A stretch of 9,676 bases of DNA from an uncultured bacterium (GTDB lineage: Bacteria; Bacteroidota; Bacteroidia; Chitinophagales; CAIOSU01): assembly GCA_903861055.1 (NCBI GenBank), contig CAIOSU010000389.1, positions 1 through 9,676 of the forward strand, written 5' to 3'. The first letter of the stretch is position 1; each line of letters begins with the position of its first letter. Position numbers and translations under genes: made by a program. The notes under the pieces were generated by a model, which was not told the DNA's origin, searched no databases, and saw only the letters and a program-made list of their open reading frames with translations. Of this stretch, positions 1-8,006 are shown piece by piece.

Positions 1-945
1 CTTGTAGGCACGCTATTTCACGGTCACCACTTGTACTTCTGGGCTGCCGAAGGCATACACGACCCTGCAAGCCCTAACTATGATGCGCTAATTGCAGAAA
101 CTACTGGCAAATCGGTTTACTTAAACCCAGTGTTCTATGCCATACGTATTATAGCATACATAGCGCTATGGACTGCTGCAATATTTGCCATGCGCAACAT
201 CTCGAAGAAAGAAGATATACTTGGAGTATCGGCAACTTACCAGAAAAGTAAATACATTGCCGCAATTTTCATTTTGATTTTTGCGGTAACCAGCTCAACT
301 GGCGCTTGGGATATATCAATGAGTGTAGACCCACACTGGTACAGCACGCTATTTGGATGGTACAATTTTGCCAGCTATATGGTAGGTGCGCTTGCCATAA
401 TGATAGTAACTGTAGCTTACTTAAAAACACAAGGGTACTTGAAAGATGTAAACGAGGAACACTACCACAACTTGGCCATGTTCATGTTCGGATTCAGTGT
501 TTTCTACACCTACTTGTGGTTTAGCCAGTTTATGTTGATTTGGTATGGCAACATGCCAGAAGAAACCGCATACTTCGCACAGCGTTTCAGCAATCCGCTA
601 TTTAAATTTCTATTTTTTACCAGCTTATCAGTCAACTTTTTCTTCCCGTTCCTTGTTCTAATTAGGAGGAAATCAAAAAGGAATGTTGAGCTACTAGTGT
701 TTGTTGCTATTGTGTTGTTCCTTGGCCACTGGTTAGATTTTTATAACCAAATTGCCCCAGGTACCATGACCGACCACAAAACACATGAGTCGCATGCAGG
801 TTTCGGATTGATTGAATTTGGAATGCTTTCAACGTTTATTGGCATATTCATATTCGTTGTGTTCAATACCCTTACCAAGCAATCATTGATACCGGTGAAC
901 AACCCTTATTTGAGAGAAAGTATCACGCATCATACGTTAAAATAA
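1..945 (+). CDS. actF: Alternative complex III subunit ActF, 3' part (5' end outside window)
   Basis: This is the C-terminal 314 residues of an NrfD-like polytopic membrane protein, a quinone-site subunit of alternative complex III, which passes electrons from menaquinol to cytochrome c or directly to the oxidase. The frame is open from base 1, so the true start lies upstream; an internal TTG at 31 is not the start because the conserved-looking reading FHGHHLYFW runs across it. Visible features are about seven hydrophobic helices, a WYGNMPEE motif at residues 181-188 of the fragment (bases 541-564), which I associate with ActF, and a late GHWLDFYNQIAP segment. ActC is a paralogue with a similar fold, but the position directly before coxB and the WYGNMPEE motif favour ActF. 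The stop is TAA at 943-945, nine bases before coxB, consistent with one operon. Confidence 0.9.
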   Translation, partial: LVGTLFHGHHLYFWAAEGIHDPASPNYDALIAETTGKSVYLNPVFYAIRIIAYIALWTAAIFAMRNISKKEDILGVSATYQKSKYIAAIFILIFAVTSSTGAWDISMSVDPHWYSTLFGWYNFASYMVGALAIMIVTVAYLKTQGYLKDVNEEHYHNLAMFMFGFSVFYTYLWFSQFMLIWYGNMPEETAYFAQRFSNPLFKFLFFTSLSVNFFFPFLVLIRRKSKRNVELLVFVAIVLFLGHWLDFYNQIAPGTMTDHKTHESHAGFGLIEFGMLSTFIGIFIFVVFNTLTKQSLIPVNNPYLRESITHHTLK

Positions 946-954
946 TAGTCCGCA

Positions 955-2088
955 ATGAATACTTTGATAGGTATAGTAGCAATTGTACTCATTTTCGTAA
1001 TCGTCTTTCAATTGGCGAAAACAAGTGAGTTGATGGGTATATTGAAAGGTGACAAAGAAGGTGATACTTCTGAAAGCACTAACAACACCCATGGCTTTTT
1101 AATGATGTTCCTAATGATTACAGGCTTAATAGCCGTATTTTTAGGATGGTGGCTTGTAGAGGATAAATTACTGCAAGGCAATAGGAACTTTACTCCTGCA
1201 TCAAAACATGGCGACTCAATAAATAGCATGTTCTGGATTACATCCATCATATGCGGTATAGCGTTCGTAATTACCCAAGCATTGTTGTTTTGGTTTTCGT
1301 ACAAATATCGTGCTCGTAAAGGCAACAAAGCCCAGCACTTTTCGCACGATAATAAACTCGAAATAGTTTGGACCGTGATTCCGGCCATCGTACTTACCGT
1401 TTTGGTAGCACGTGGTATTGAAACTTGGTATGAAATAACCGCCGATGCCCCAGCAGATGCTCGAATAGTTGAGGTAACTGCTCAACAATTTAACTGGACG
1501 GTGCGTTATCCTGGTAGTGATTCGTTGTTAGGTAAACGTGAGTTTGAATTGATAAGCGGCGAAAACTCACTTGGCATTGATTGGAACGATGCTAAAAGTC
1601 ATGACGATTTAATGCCAACCGAAATTGTTTTGGAGAAAAACAAGCCCGTGCTTTTTAAATTGGGAGCTAAAGACGTATTGCACAGTTTTTATCTGACTCA
1701 TTTTATGATTAAAATGGACTGTGTGCCAGGTATTCCTACTCAGTTTTGGATGACGCCTACCCATAGTACACAAGAAATGCGTGACTTGCGTGGCAACCAA
1801 GAATTTGATTATGAATTGGCTTGTGCCGAGCTATGCGGACGCGCCCACTACAACATGCGCTTTATTGTGAAGGTTTTAGAAACCGAACAATACAATGCAT
1901 GGTTGGCTGAGCAAAAACCGTTTTATGATGCCATTAAAGCAACACTAAACCCGGCACCTGCTGCAGCACCAGTAGAAGGAGCAGCGCCAACCGAGGCAAC
2001 CGACTCAGCAACTGTAACTCCTGCTGTTGAGAACGGAAGCGTTGGTACTGAAGTAGAGAGTAAAAAGAACGTTATTTCAAGCTTATAA
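955..2088 (+). CDS. coxB: Cytochrome c oxidase subunit II (CuA subunit)
   Basis: Subunit II takes electrons from cytochrome c, or from alternative complex III, into the binuclear CuA centre on the periplasmic side. All CuA ligands are visible: H243 in DVLHSF, then C290, E292, C294, H298 and M301 in CAELCGRAHYNM. The 377-residue protein shows four hydrophobic stretches (about 2-20, 47-68, 92-117, 135-154), whereas the textbook form has two; the last two are the usual helical hairpin before the cupredoxin domain (about 170-315), and the first two are an N-terminal addition that I recall in other Bacteroidota. There is no fused cytochrome c domain (no CxxCH). The last 45 residues are an Ala/Pro/Thr-rich tail. 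The ATG is preceded by no Shine-Dalgarno motif. The gene lies 9 bases after actF and 11 bases before coxA. Confidence 0.97.
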   Translation: MNTLIGIVAIVLIFVIVFQLAKTSELMGILKGDKEGDTSESTNNTHGFLMMFLMITGLIAVFLGWWLVEDKLLQGNRNFTPASKHGDSINSMFWITSIICGIAFVITQALLFWFSYKYRARKGNKAQHFSHDNKLEIVWTVIPAIVLTVLVARGIETWYEITADAPADARIVEVTAQQFNWTVRYPGSDSLLGKREFELISGENSLGIDWNDAKSHDDLMPTEIVLEKNKPVLFKLGAKDVLHSFYLTHFMIKMDCVPGIPTQFWMTPTHSTQEMRDLRGNQEFDYELACAELCGRAHYNMRFIVKVLETEQYNAWLAEQKPFYDAIKATLNPAPAAAPVEGAAPTEATDSATVTPAVENGSVGTEVESKKNVISSL

Positions 2089-2099
2089 ATTTTATTACA

Positions 2100-3980
2100 A
2101 TGGCTGAATTACATAACCCAGCGATTGAAGTTGGACATGATACGCACGTTCACGGGCATGACCACCATCACGGGCACGACGATCATGGTCACCATGAGCT
2201 GAATTTTATTGAGAAATACATTTTTAGTCAAGACCACAAGGTTATCGGGAAACAGTTCCTGTTCCTTGGTATGGCATGGGCTATAGTAGGTGGTTTGTTT
2301 TCCATCTTCTTTCGTTTGCAACTAGCATGGCCTGATGAGTCATTCCCAATTTTGGAGTGGTTTTTAGGTAGCTGGGCCGAAGGTGGCAAGCTAAGTGCTG
2401 AGTTCTACTACGCATTGGTTACCATGCACGGTACTATCCTGGTATTCTTTGTACTAACCGCAGGTTTGAGTGGTACTTTTAGTAACTTCCTCATTCCGCT
2501 TCAAGTGGGTGCTAGAGATATGGCCTCGCCATTTATGAACATGTTATCCTTCTGGATGTTCGTGCTTTCAAGCTGCGTCATGTTATTCTCTTTGTTTATC
2601 CAAACTGGTCCTGCATCAGGTGGTTGGACAGCTTACCCGCCACTAAGTGCTTTACCGCAAGCTAGTCTTGGTTCAGGCCTGGGTATGGATTTGTGGTTGA
2701 TAAGCATTGCATTATTCATTGTATCGGTAGCATTAGGTGGCCTTAACTATGTAACAACCGTAATCAACATGCGCACTAAAGGCATGGATTTCTTCCGTAT
2801 GCCGCTTACCGTTTGGGCATTCTTCTTTACAGCTATTATTGGTTTGCTATCATTTCCAGTATTGTTTGGTGCTGCAATTTTGCTTGAATTCGACCGTTTG
2901 TTAGGCACGAGCTTCTTCCTTAGCGACATTTATGTAGCTGGTGAAGCATTGCAACATTCTGGTGGCAGCCCAATTTTATTCCAACACTTGTTCTGGTTCT
3001 TGGGCCACCCAGAGGTATATATCATTATCTTGCCTGCCATGGGTATCGTATCCGAAGTTATGTCGGTTCACTCACGTAAACCGATATTTGGTTACAAGGC
3101 GATGGTTTTCTCTATACTAGGTATTACTATCCTATCGTTTATCGTGTGGGCTCACCACATGTTTATGTCGGGATTGAATCCGTTTGTTGCATCCATATTC
3201 GTTTTGTTTACTTTGTTAATTGCCGTACCATCGGCTATCAAAGTATTCAACTGGATCACCACCCTGTGGCGTGGTAGCATCCGTTTGAACCCTGCCATGT
3301 TGTTTGCTATCGGTTTTGTATCGCTGTTCATTTCTGGTGGCCTTACTGGTATCTATCTTGGTAACTCAACTTTGGATATACAATTGCACGATACATACTA
3401 TGTAGTTGCTCACTTCCACATAGTAATGGGCTTAGCAGCATTTTATGGTATGTTTGCCGGTATATACCACTGGTTCCCTAAAATGTTTGGACGCTATATG
3501 AACTCTAGCATGGGCTATGTGCACTTTTATGTAACCCTAGTGGGTAGCTACGCTATATTTTGGCCAATGCATTACTTAGGAATGTCGGGCGTACCACGTC
3601 GTTACTACGATTTCTCGGTATTCGATCAATTTAACCAATATGCCGATTTGAACAAATTCATAACCATTGCGGCTATTATCGTGTTTGCAGTAAACATATT
3701 GTTTGTATTCAACTTCTTCTACAGCATCTTCAATGGCCGTAAAGTAACCGTGTTGAATCCTTATGGTGCTACTACCCTTGAGTGGACTACTCCAATTCAC
3801 CCTGGACACGGTAACTGGGTAGGCGAAATACCTGCAGTACACCGTTGGCCTTACGATTATAGCATTAACGGTCGCGACTTTATTCCTCAAACTGAGGCTC
3901 TAGGTGCTGGCGAAGTTGATGACCACGACCATGGCTCTGATTTACCGAACGCAGGTAGTGCTATTCCTGGTAAACACTAA
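2100..3980 (+). CDS. coxA: Cytochrome c oxidase subunit I (heme-copper catalytic subunit)
   Basis: Catalytic subunit reducing O2 to water with proton pumping in the inner membrane; 626 residues with the 12-helix core. Ligands seen: H110 and H440 for the low-spin heme, H438 for the high-spin heme in HDTYYVVAHFH, and H303, H352 and H353 for CuB, with Y307 in GHPEVY as the expected His-Tyr cross-link partner. E305 in HPEVY, D140 and N147 in GARDMASPFMN, and K381 in AIKVFNW match D- and K-channel residues, so this is an A1-type pumping oxidase. The second Asn of the usual Asn pair is Met (M148). Odd feature: residues 13-32 contain 11 histidines, and the C-terminal tail has a small DDHDHG cluster. 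The ATG at 2100 follows an A/T-rich leader without a Shine-Dalgarno motif. Confidence 0.98.
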   Translation: MAELHNPAIEVGHDTHVHGHDHHHGHDDHGHHELNFIEKYIFSQDHKVIGKQFLFLGMAWAIVGGLFSIFFRLQLAWPDESFPILEWFLGSWAEGGKLSAEFYYALVTMHGTILVFFVLTAGLSGTFSNFLIPLQVGARDMASPFMNMLSFWMFVLSSCVMLFSLFIQTGPASGGWTAYPPLSALPQASLGSGLGMDLWLISIALFIVSVALGGLNYVTTVINMRTKGMDFFRMPLTVWAFFFTAIIGLLSFPVLFGAAILLEFDRLLGTSFFLSDIYVAGEALQHSGGSPILFQHLFWFLGHPEVYIIILPAMGIVSEVMSVHSRKPIFGYKAMVFSILGITILSFIVWAHHMFMSGLNPFVASIFVLFTLLIAVPSAIKVFNWITTLWRGSIRLNPAMLFAIGFVSLFISGGLTGIYLGNSTLDIQLHDTYYVVAHFHIVMGLAAFYGMFAGIYHWFPKMFGRYMNSSMGYVHFYVTLVGSYAIFWPMHYLGMSGVPRRYYDFSVFDQFNQYADLNKFITIAAIIVFAVNILFVFNFFYSIFNGRKVTVLNPYGATTLEWTTPIHPGHGNWVGEIPAVHRWPYDYSINGRDFIPQTEALGAGEVDDHDHGSDLPNAGSAIPGKH

Positions 3981-4028
3981 GGTCAAACCGTTAACAATTA
4001 ACCGTAACCAAAAGAGAACATAAGTAAA

Positions 4029-4928
4029 GTGAATACCCGTACACAAACCAACCCTATAACAACGCTCATCCGAGTCAAATTGGCTGACTACAGCCAATTG
4101 GTAAAGTTGCGTTTGGCTGGTACAGTGGTGTTTTCTTCGGTTATTACTTTCGCCATAGCTAATTATGGCCATGTTGATTTGGGTTATTTGATGTTACTAT
4201 TCTTAGGAGGTTTTTTAGTTACTGGTGCTGCAAATGCTTTGAACGAAGTGTTTGAAAAGGACTTAGATAAATTGATGAAGCGTACCGAAAACCGCCCGTT
4301 AGCCACTGGCCGCATGAGCTCTACCGAAGCTATATTGGCGGCTGGTATTATGGGTGTTGCAGGTATACTTATACTGGGTTACTTTTTTAACTACCTGAGC
4401 GCATTCTTAGGTGCGGTATCGTTGTTTAGTTATGCGTTTATTTACACCCCCATGAAGCGCCTGTCGCCTATTGCGGTGTTTATTGGAGCTATACCAGGTG
4501 CTATGCCTCCATTAATTGGTTGGGTAGCTGCTACTGGAGAAATTTCAGTAATTGGTCTATCTATAACTATGATGCAATTCTTGTGGCAGTTCCCACACTT
4601 CTGGTCAATAGCATGGGTAGGCGAAGCCGATTATAAAAAAGCTGGTTTTAAACTACTACCTTCAGAAGGTGGAAAAGATAAGTTTACTGCCTTGCAGAAC
4701 ATTATCTACATCAGTGTTTTAATACCAGTATCATTGATACCGGTAATGATGGGATGGGTGCACTGGATTGGTGGAGCGGTAATATTGTTGGCCGGAGTAA
4801 TGTTTATGTTGCAAGCTGCGCAGTTGTTTCGCACTTGTGAAGATGCAGATGCACGTAAATTGATGTTTGTATCAATTATATATCTTCCGGTAGTTTTGAT
4901 GGCGATGTTAATTGGGAGGATAGGATAA
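4029..4928 (+). CDS. cyoE: Protoheme IX farnesyltransferase (heme O synthase)
   Basis: Member of the UbiA prenyltransferase superfamily (also called ctaB). It transfers a farnesyl group to heme b to make heme O, the precursor of heme A needed by CoxA. Motifs seen in the 299 residues: the first acidic prenyl-diphosphate site NEVFEKDLD (72-80) followed by RTENRPLATGR, the YTPMKR and GAIPGAMPPLIGW segments (139-165), and WQFPHFW (186-192) followed by DYKKAGFKLLP (from 201). Several transmembrane helices are evident. The start is chosen as GTG at 4029; an in-frame stop at 4005-4007 leaves no upstream ATG, and the reading begins well before helix 1. The stop TAA overlaps the next ATG by one base (TAATG), suggesting translational coupling. 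The gap from coxA is 48 bases, the largest in the operon. Heme A synthase is not in the window. Confidence 0.96.
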   Translation: MNTRTQTNPITTLIRVKLADYSQLVKLRLAGTVVFSSVITFAIANYGHVDLGYLMLLFLGGFLVTGAANALNEVFEKDLDKLMKRTENRPLATGRMSSTEAILAAGIMGVAGILILGYFFNYLSAFLGAVSLFSYAFIYTPMKRLSPIAVFIGAIPGAMPPLIGWVAATGEISVIGLSITMMQFLWQFPHFWSIAWVGEADYKKAGFKLLPSEGGKDKFTALQNIIYISVLIPVSLIPVMMGWVHWIGGAVILLAGVMFMLQAAQLFRTCEDADARKLMFVSIIYLPVVLMAMLIGRIG

Positions 4929-5545
4929 TGGGAACGCTAGCTTACAAAAAAGAAATATTGCCCGATAACATACAACCGTTTAAGGTTCACCCACAGAAAT
5001 TTGCCTTGTGGGTAGGTATATCGGTATTGTGTATGGCATTTGCAGGCCTCACCAGCGCTTACCTTGTTCGTAAGGCTGCACCTAATTGGCAAGAGTTTAT
5101 TATGCCTACCCAATTTATCTTAAGTGCAGTGCTTATGATGTTGAGCAGCATTACTATTCAAGGGGCAGTATGGGCTTTTAAACGAGATAAAATAGCCTTA
5201 TACAACGCTACCCTGTTTATATCGCTGGCATTAGGCGTTTCATTTTTGGTAAGCCAGTATTTAGGCTGGATGGCTCTTGAACAAAGAGGCGTATACCTGA
5301 ATGGAAACCCCTCTGGCTCGTTTGTGTACGTAATAAGTTACTTGCACGTTGCACACGTAATTGGAGGCATATTGCCCATGATGATTGCTCTAGTGCGCTC
5401 ATTATGGTTATTTGGCGACCCAGCTAAGCTGGCCGCTTTCAAAACGGATAATAATAAAAGAGTTGGAATTGAATTGCTTGCTACTTATTGGCATTTTGTT
5501 GACATACTCTGGATATATTTGCTTTTATTTTTCATGTTCAGTTAA
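4928..5545 (+). CDS. Cytochrome c oxidase subunit III, first copy
   Basis: Heme-copper oxidase subunit III family, 205 residues, five predicted helices (about 24-46, 62-83, 92-114, 132-157, 184-204), the short form that lacks the first two helices of the seven-helix type. The family signature is the last helix, YWHFVDILWIYLL (from 187), preceded by YLHVAHVIGG (138-147), which holds the usual histidines. Subunit III is non-catalytic and stabilises subunit I and proton uptake. The start ATG overlaps the cyoE stop by one base. The next gene is a second subunit III, so the pair may both be built into the same enzyme or may form alternative versions; operon position favours the former. Which one matches canonical coxC/ctaE cannot be decided here. 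Confidence 0.93.
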   Translation: MGTLAYKKEILPDNIQPFKVHPQKFALWVGISVLCMAFAGLTSAYLVRKAAPNWQEFIMPTQFILSAVLMMLSSITIQGAVWAFKRDKIALYNATLFISLALGVSFLVSQYLGWMALEQRGVYLNGNPSGSFVYVISYLHVAHVIGGILPMMIALVRSLWLFGDPAKLAAFKTDNNKRVGIELLATYWHFVDILWIYLLLFFMFS

Positions 5546-5561
5546 CCCAGTTTTACTATAA

Positions 5562-6395
5562 ATGGCTGCTGATACCCACTTAGAGAAAGAAACCGAACAA
5601 GTACAAGATATTTGGAACGGTGGAACTGAGCCCATGAAGGCCAGTTACGGAAAATTGATGATGTGGTATTTCATCCTTTCGGATGCATTTACCTTTGCTT
5701 CATTCTTGATTATGTATGCCGCACTTCGGGTAAGCTCTGAGGTATGGCCTGATCCGAATGCGGTATTCAATTCGTTTCCATTTTTACACGGAACCAAGCT
5801 ACCATTAGGCTTTGTAACAGTAATGACGTTCATCCTTATCTTGAGCTCAGTATTTGTGGTACGTGCGGTACAAGAGGGCCACCGTATGAATCAAAAAGGG
5901 GTGCTCCTTTGGATGTTTTTAGGCATATTGGGCGGTCTAGGTTTCTTGGGCTGTCAAGCTTGGGAATGGAATCACTTGATACACCAAGGAATGACCTTTA
6001 CTTCAAATCCTTTTGGGCACTATACCGTACCTGAGGTGGTAGATGGCCAAACCGTTGACGTATTCAAAGGCTACGTAAACCTAGTGCATGATCACGAAAC
6101 TGGGGAGTTTAACCTACCTGCTGATGGCAAGGACAATAAAGGAAATGTAATTCCTGAAAATGCTACCAAGCACACTGGTACTTATTTGTTTGGCTGCTTG
6201 TTTTTCTTCATCACTGGTTTTCACGGTTTTCACGTAACTACTGGTGTGTTGCTAAACATCATGATTTGGATACAAAGTGCACGTGGTGTTTACCAACGCA
6301 GTGGTAACTACGAAATGGTTGAGAAAGTCGGCCTTTATTGGCACTTTGTTGACTTGGTATGGGTATTTGTATTCCTAGCGTTCTACTTACTATAA
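5562..6395 (+). CDS. Cytochrome c oxidase subunit III, second copy with soluble insertion
   Basis: Second member of the subunit III family, 277 residues. It has a soluble N-terminus (1-28), helices at about 30-52, 80-101, 113-132, 207-238 and 254-277, and the signatures FFFITGFHGFHVTTG (214-228) and LYWHFVDLVWVF (258-269). Between WEW (134-136) and the fourth helix there is a hydrophilic insertion of about 60 residues (143-205), absent from the neighbouring copy, that should form an extramembrane domain. From memory, related Bacteroidota proteins carry an even longer insertion at this point, so it is probably a lineage feature rather than an artefact. The gene lies 16 bases after the first copy and 12 bases before subunit IV. 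Confidence 0.94.
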   Translation: MAADTHLEKETEQVQDIWNGGTEPMKASYGKLMMWYFILSDAFTFASFLIMYAALRVSSEVWPDPNAVFNSFPFLHGTKLPLGFVTVMTFILILSSVFVVRAVQEGHRMNQKGVLLWMFLGILGGLGFLGCQAWEWNHLIHQGMTFTSNPFGHYTVPEVVDGQTVDVFKGYVNLVHDHETGEFNLPADGKDNKGNVIPENATKHTGTYLFGCLFFFITGFHGFHVTTGVLLNIMIWIQSARGVYQRSGNYEMVEKVGLYWHFVDLVWVFVFLAFYLL

Positions 6396-6407
6396 AAACA
6401 ACCAACA

Positions 6408-6740
6408 ATGGCTGCTGGACATAACGATAATGCCGCTTACGAGAAACAAAAACGCGCCGTATGGGTTGCTACAATTATAATGGGTGTAGTTACTATAGCC
6501 GAAGTAGCAATTGCTCTTAACTGGCCCGAAAGTTGGGGTCGTGGAGTGTTGAACTTGTTGTTCATTCTGATGAGTGCGGTTAAAGCTGTATTTATTGTAG
6601 GCGAATTTATGCACTTGCGCTACGAGATGCGAGCTATGATGATAAGCTTTTTGGCTCCTTGCCTTTTCCTTCTCTGGTTTTTGATTGCATTCATGATGGA
6701 AGGCCAATCATGGTTGGCGTTGCGCGAGTTCTGGAACTAA
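6408..6740 (+). CDS. Cytochrome c oxidase subunit IV (prokaryotic COX4 family)
   Basis: A 110-residue membrane protein with three helices (about 17-37, 46-66, 76-97). The segment KAVFIVGEFMHLRYE (59-73) is the hallmark of the small prokaryotic subunit IV family, where the EFMHL core spans the end of helix two. It is a non-catalytic accessory subunit packed against subunits I and III. The ATG at 6408 follows an A-rich stretch (AAAAACAACCAACA) with no Shine-Dalgarno motif, like its neighbours, and its first codons (ATGGCTGCTG) repeat those of the preceding gene. It ends 17 bases before the SCO gene. Confidence 0.92.
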   Translation: MAAGHNDNAAYEKQKRAVWVATIIMGVVTIAEVAIALNWPESWGRGVLNLLFILMSAVKAVFIVGEFMHLRYEMRAMMISFLAPCLFLLWFLIAFMMEGQSWLALREFWN

Positions 6741-6757
6741 GTATAAACTAAAATGAA

Positions 6758-7465
6758 ATGAGCAATAATGGGATTCGGTATCAAACAATGTCCATAGTGG
6801 TATTGGTGTTACTTGTTGTCCCATTATCTTTTTTCTTCTACTTCTATTTCTTACATAAGACCACTTCGTCGCCTTTAAAGCTATTGCCAACTCTAAGCCA
6901 AGTTTCGATACCAAACTTTGAGTTTCAAGCGCATAATGGCAAAACCATTACTCAAGATTCACTAGCGGGCAAAATAGTAATTGCCGATTTTTTCTTTACT
7001 ACCTGCCCTGGCATTTGCCCTCGCATGACTAGTAACATGAAATTGTTGCAAGACTCCATAGAACATAATATTTCCAAGTTCCACTCCCCTATTCGTTTGC
7101 TATCACATACCGTAAATCCTAGTATCGATTCGCTGCCGGTATTGGCAGCATTCGCTGATTTGAACGGGGTAAACCCAAAAATGTGGTGGATGGTGACAGG
7201 CAATAAAGATTCACTTTACGATATCTGTATCAACTTCTATAAGCTGCCGGCCATGGATTTAACCAGCACCGAAGATAGCACCCTTGCCGAACCCTTTGTT
7301 CACAGCGAGCGCTTTGTATTGTTGGATAGGGATGGTTTCATTCGTGGATACTACGATGGTACCGATTCGGCATCTGTAGCACAACTATTCCAAGATTTGA
7401 TTGTTCTTGATATTGTGAATGCCAATCAGGACAAAAAGAAAATGCGCGAGTCGCTGAAAAGATAA
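6758..7465 (+). CDS. SCO1/SenC family copper chaperone for CuA assembly
   Basis: Membrane-anchored periplasmic thioredoxin-fold protein that binds copper and helps load the CuA site of CoxB. In 235 residues it has one N-terminal hydrophobic anchor (about 12-32), then the SCO domain. The copper ligands are visible: C83 and C87 in CPGIC, and H182 in FVHSERFVLLD. The family SVDPxxDT region is TVNPSIDS here (118-125), with Asn in place of the first Asp; I recall similar TVxPxxDS readings in other Bacteroidota, so it is probably not damage. The start could be the ATG at 6758 or the in-frame ATG at 6788, just before the anchor; 6758 is kept because of its A-rich leader. One base separates its stop from the DUF420 start. 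Position after the oxidase genes fits a dedicated assembly factor. Confidence 0.94.
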   Translation: MSNNGIRYQTMSIVVLVLLVVPLSFFFYFYFLHKTTSSPLKLLPTLSQVSIPNFEFQAHNGKTITQDSLAGKIVIADFFFTTCPGICPRMTSNMKLLQDSIEHNISKFHSPIRLLSHTVNPSIDSLPVLAAFADLNGVNPKMWWMVTGNKDSLYDICINFYKLPAMDLTSTEDSTLAEPFVHSERFVLLDRDGFIRGYYDGTDSASVAQLFQDLIVLDIVNANQDKKKMRESLKR

Positions 7466-7466
7466 G

Positions 7467-8006
7467 ATGAAAACCAAAGCTGCCAACGAATCAATTTATA
7501 AACGGGTTATTATTGCCGTTTCCTTGCTCGTACCTATACTAGTGGTTATCCTGTTCTATGTCAACCCACCCGATATTGATTTAGGCATCGATTTGAAATT
7601 TTTCCCTAGGTTCCATGCCGTGCTTAATTCCATTGCCACAGTGCTGTTACTTACTGGTTTGTATTTTATCAAAAACAAACAAATAGCCTACCATCGTACC
7701 ATGATGCTTTCGGCATTTCTAGTTTCTACCATATTTTTACTATCATACGTTACCTATCATACATTATCAAAACCAACCCCTTATGGCGGCGATGGTTTGC
7801 TGCGATATGTTTACTACTTTATCCTTATCTCACACGTAGTGCTGGCCGCCGGAGTGTTGCCATTTATATTGTTTACGTTTTTAAGGGCACTTACAGGCGA
7901 TATTGAAAAGCATCGGAAGATTGCTAGGTTAACCTTGCCAGTATGGCTCTACGTTACCATTACAGGTGTTATTGTATATTTCCTGATAGCCCCGTACTAC
8001 GTATGA
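7467..8006 (+). CDS. DUF420 family integral membrane protein, probable oxidase assembly factor
   Basis: A 179-residue protein with five predicted helices (about 13-31, 50-68, 78-98, 112-139, 153-175). It matches my picture of the DUF420 family: FHAVLNS (49-55), YHRTMM (75-80), LSYVTYHTL (92-100), ISHVVLA (121-127) and the end of the domain KHRKIARLTLPVWLYVTITGV (148-168). Histidines H50, H76, H98 and H123 lie in or at the ends of helices, which suggests a bound metal or heme, but this is inference. As I recall, a Staphylococcus member (CtaM) is needed for a working aa3 oxidase; position right after SCO supports the same role here. The gene starts one base after the SCO stop, and its TGA overlaps the next ATG by four bases. 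Confidence 0.88.
   Translation: MKTKAANESIYKRVIIAVSLLVPILVVILFYVNPPDIDLGIDLKFFPRFHAVLNSIATVLLLTGLYFIKNKQIAYHRTMMLSAFLVSTIFLLSYVTYHTLSKPTPYGGDGLLRYVYYFILISHVVLAAGVLPFILFTFLRALTGDIEKHRKIARLTLPVWLYVTITGVIVYFLIAPYYV

Noticed and set aside
3986..4008. AACCGT direct repeat before cyoE as an operator or internal promoter
   Set aside because: Two short copies in an A/T-rich gap could be chance; no TAnnTTTG-like Bacteroidota promoter element is visible next to it.
7110..7136. SCO protein inactivated because the SVDPxxDT motif is altered to TVNPSIDS
   Set aside because: The copper ligands C83, C87 and H182 are intact and the frame is undamaged; I recall similar variants in related Bacteroidota SCO proteins.
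7943..8002. Longer start for the CPMC protein, 20 codons upstream
   Set aside because: It would overlap DUF420 by 64 bases and place a polar, Cys-containing stretch ahead of an obvious signal peptide. The ATG at 8003 gives the typical ATGA overlap.
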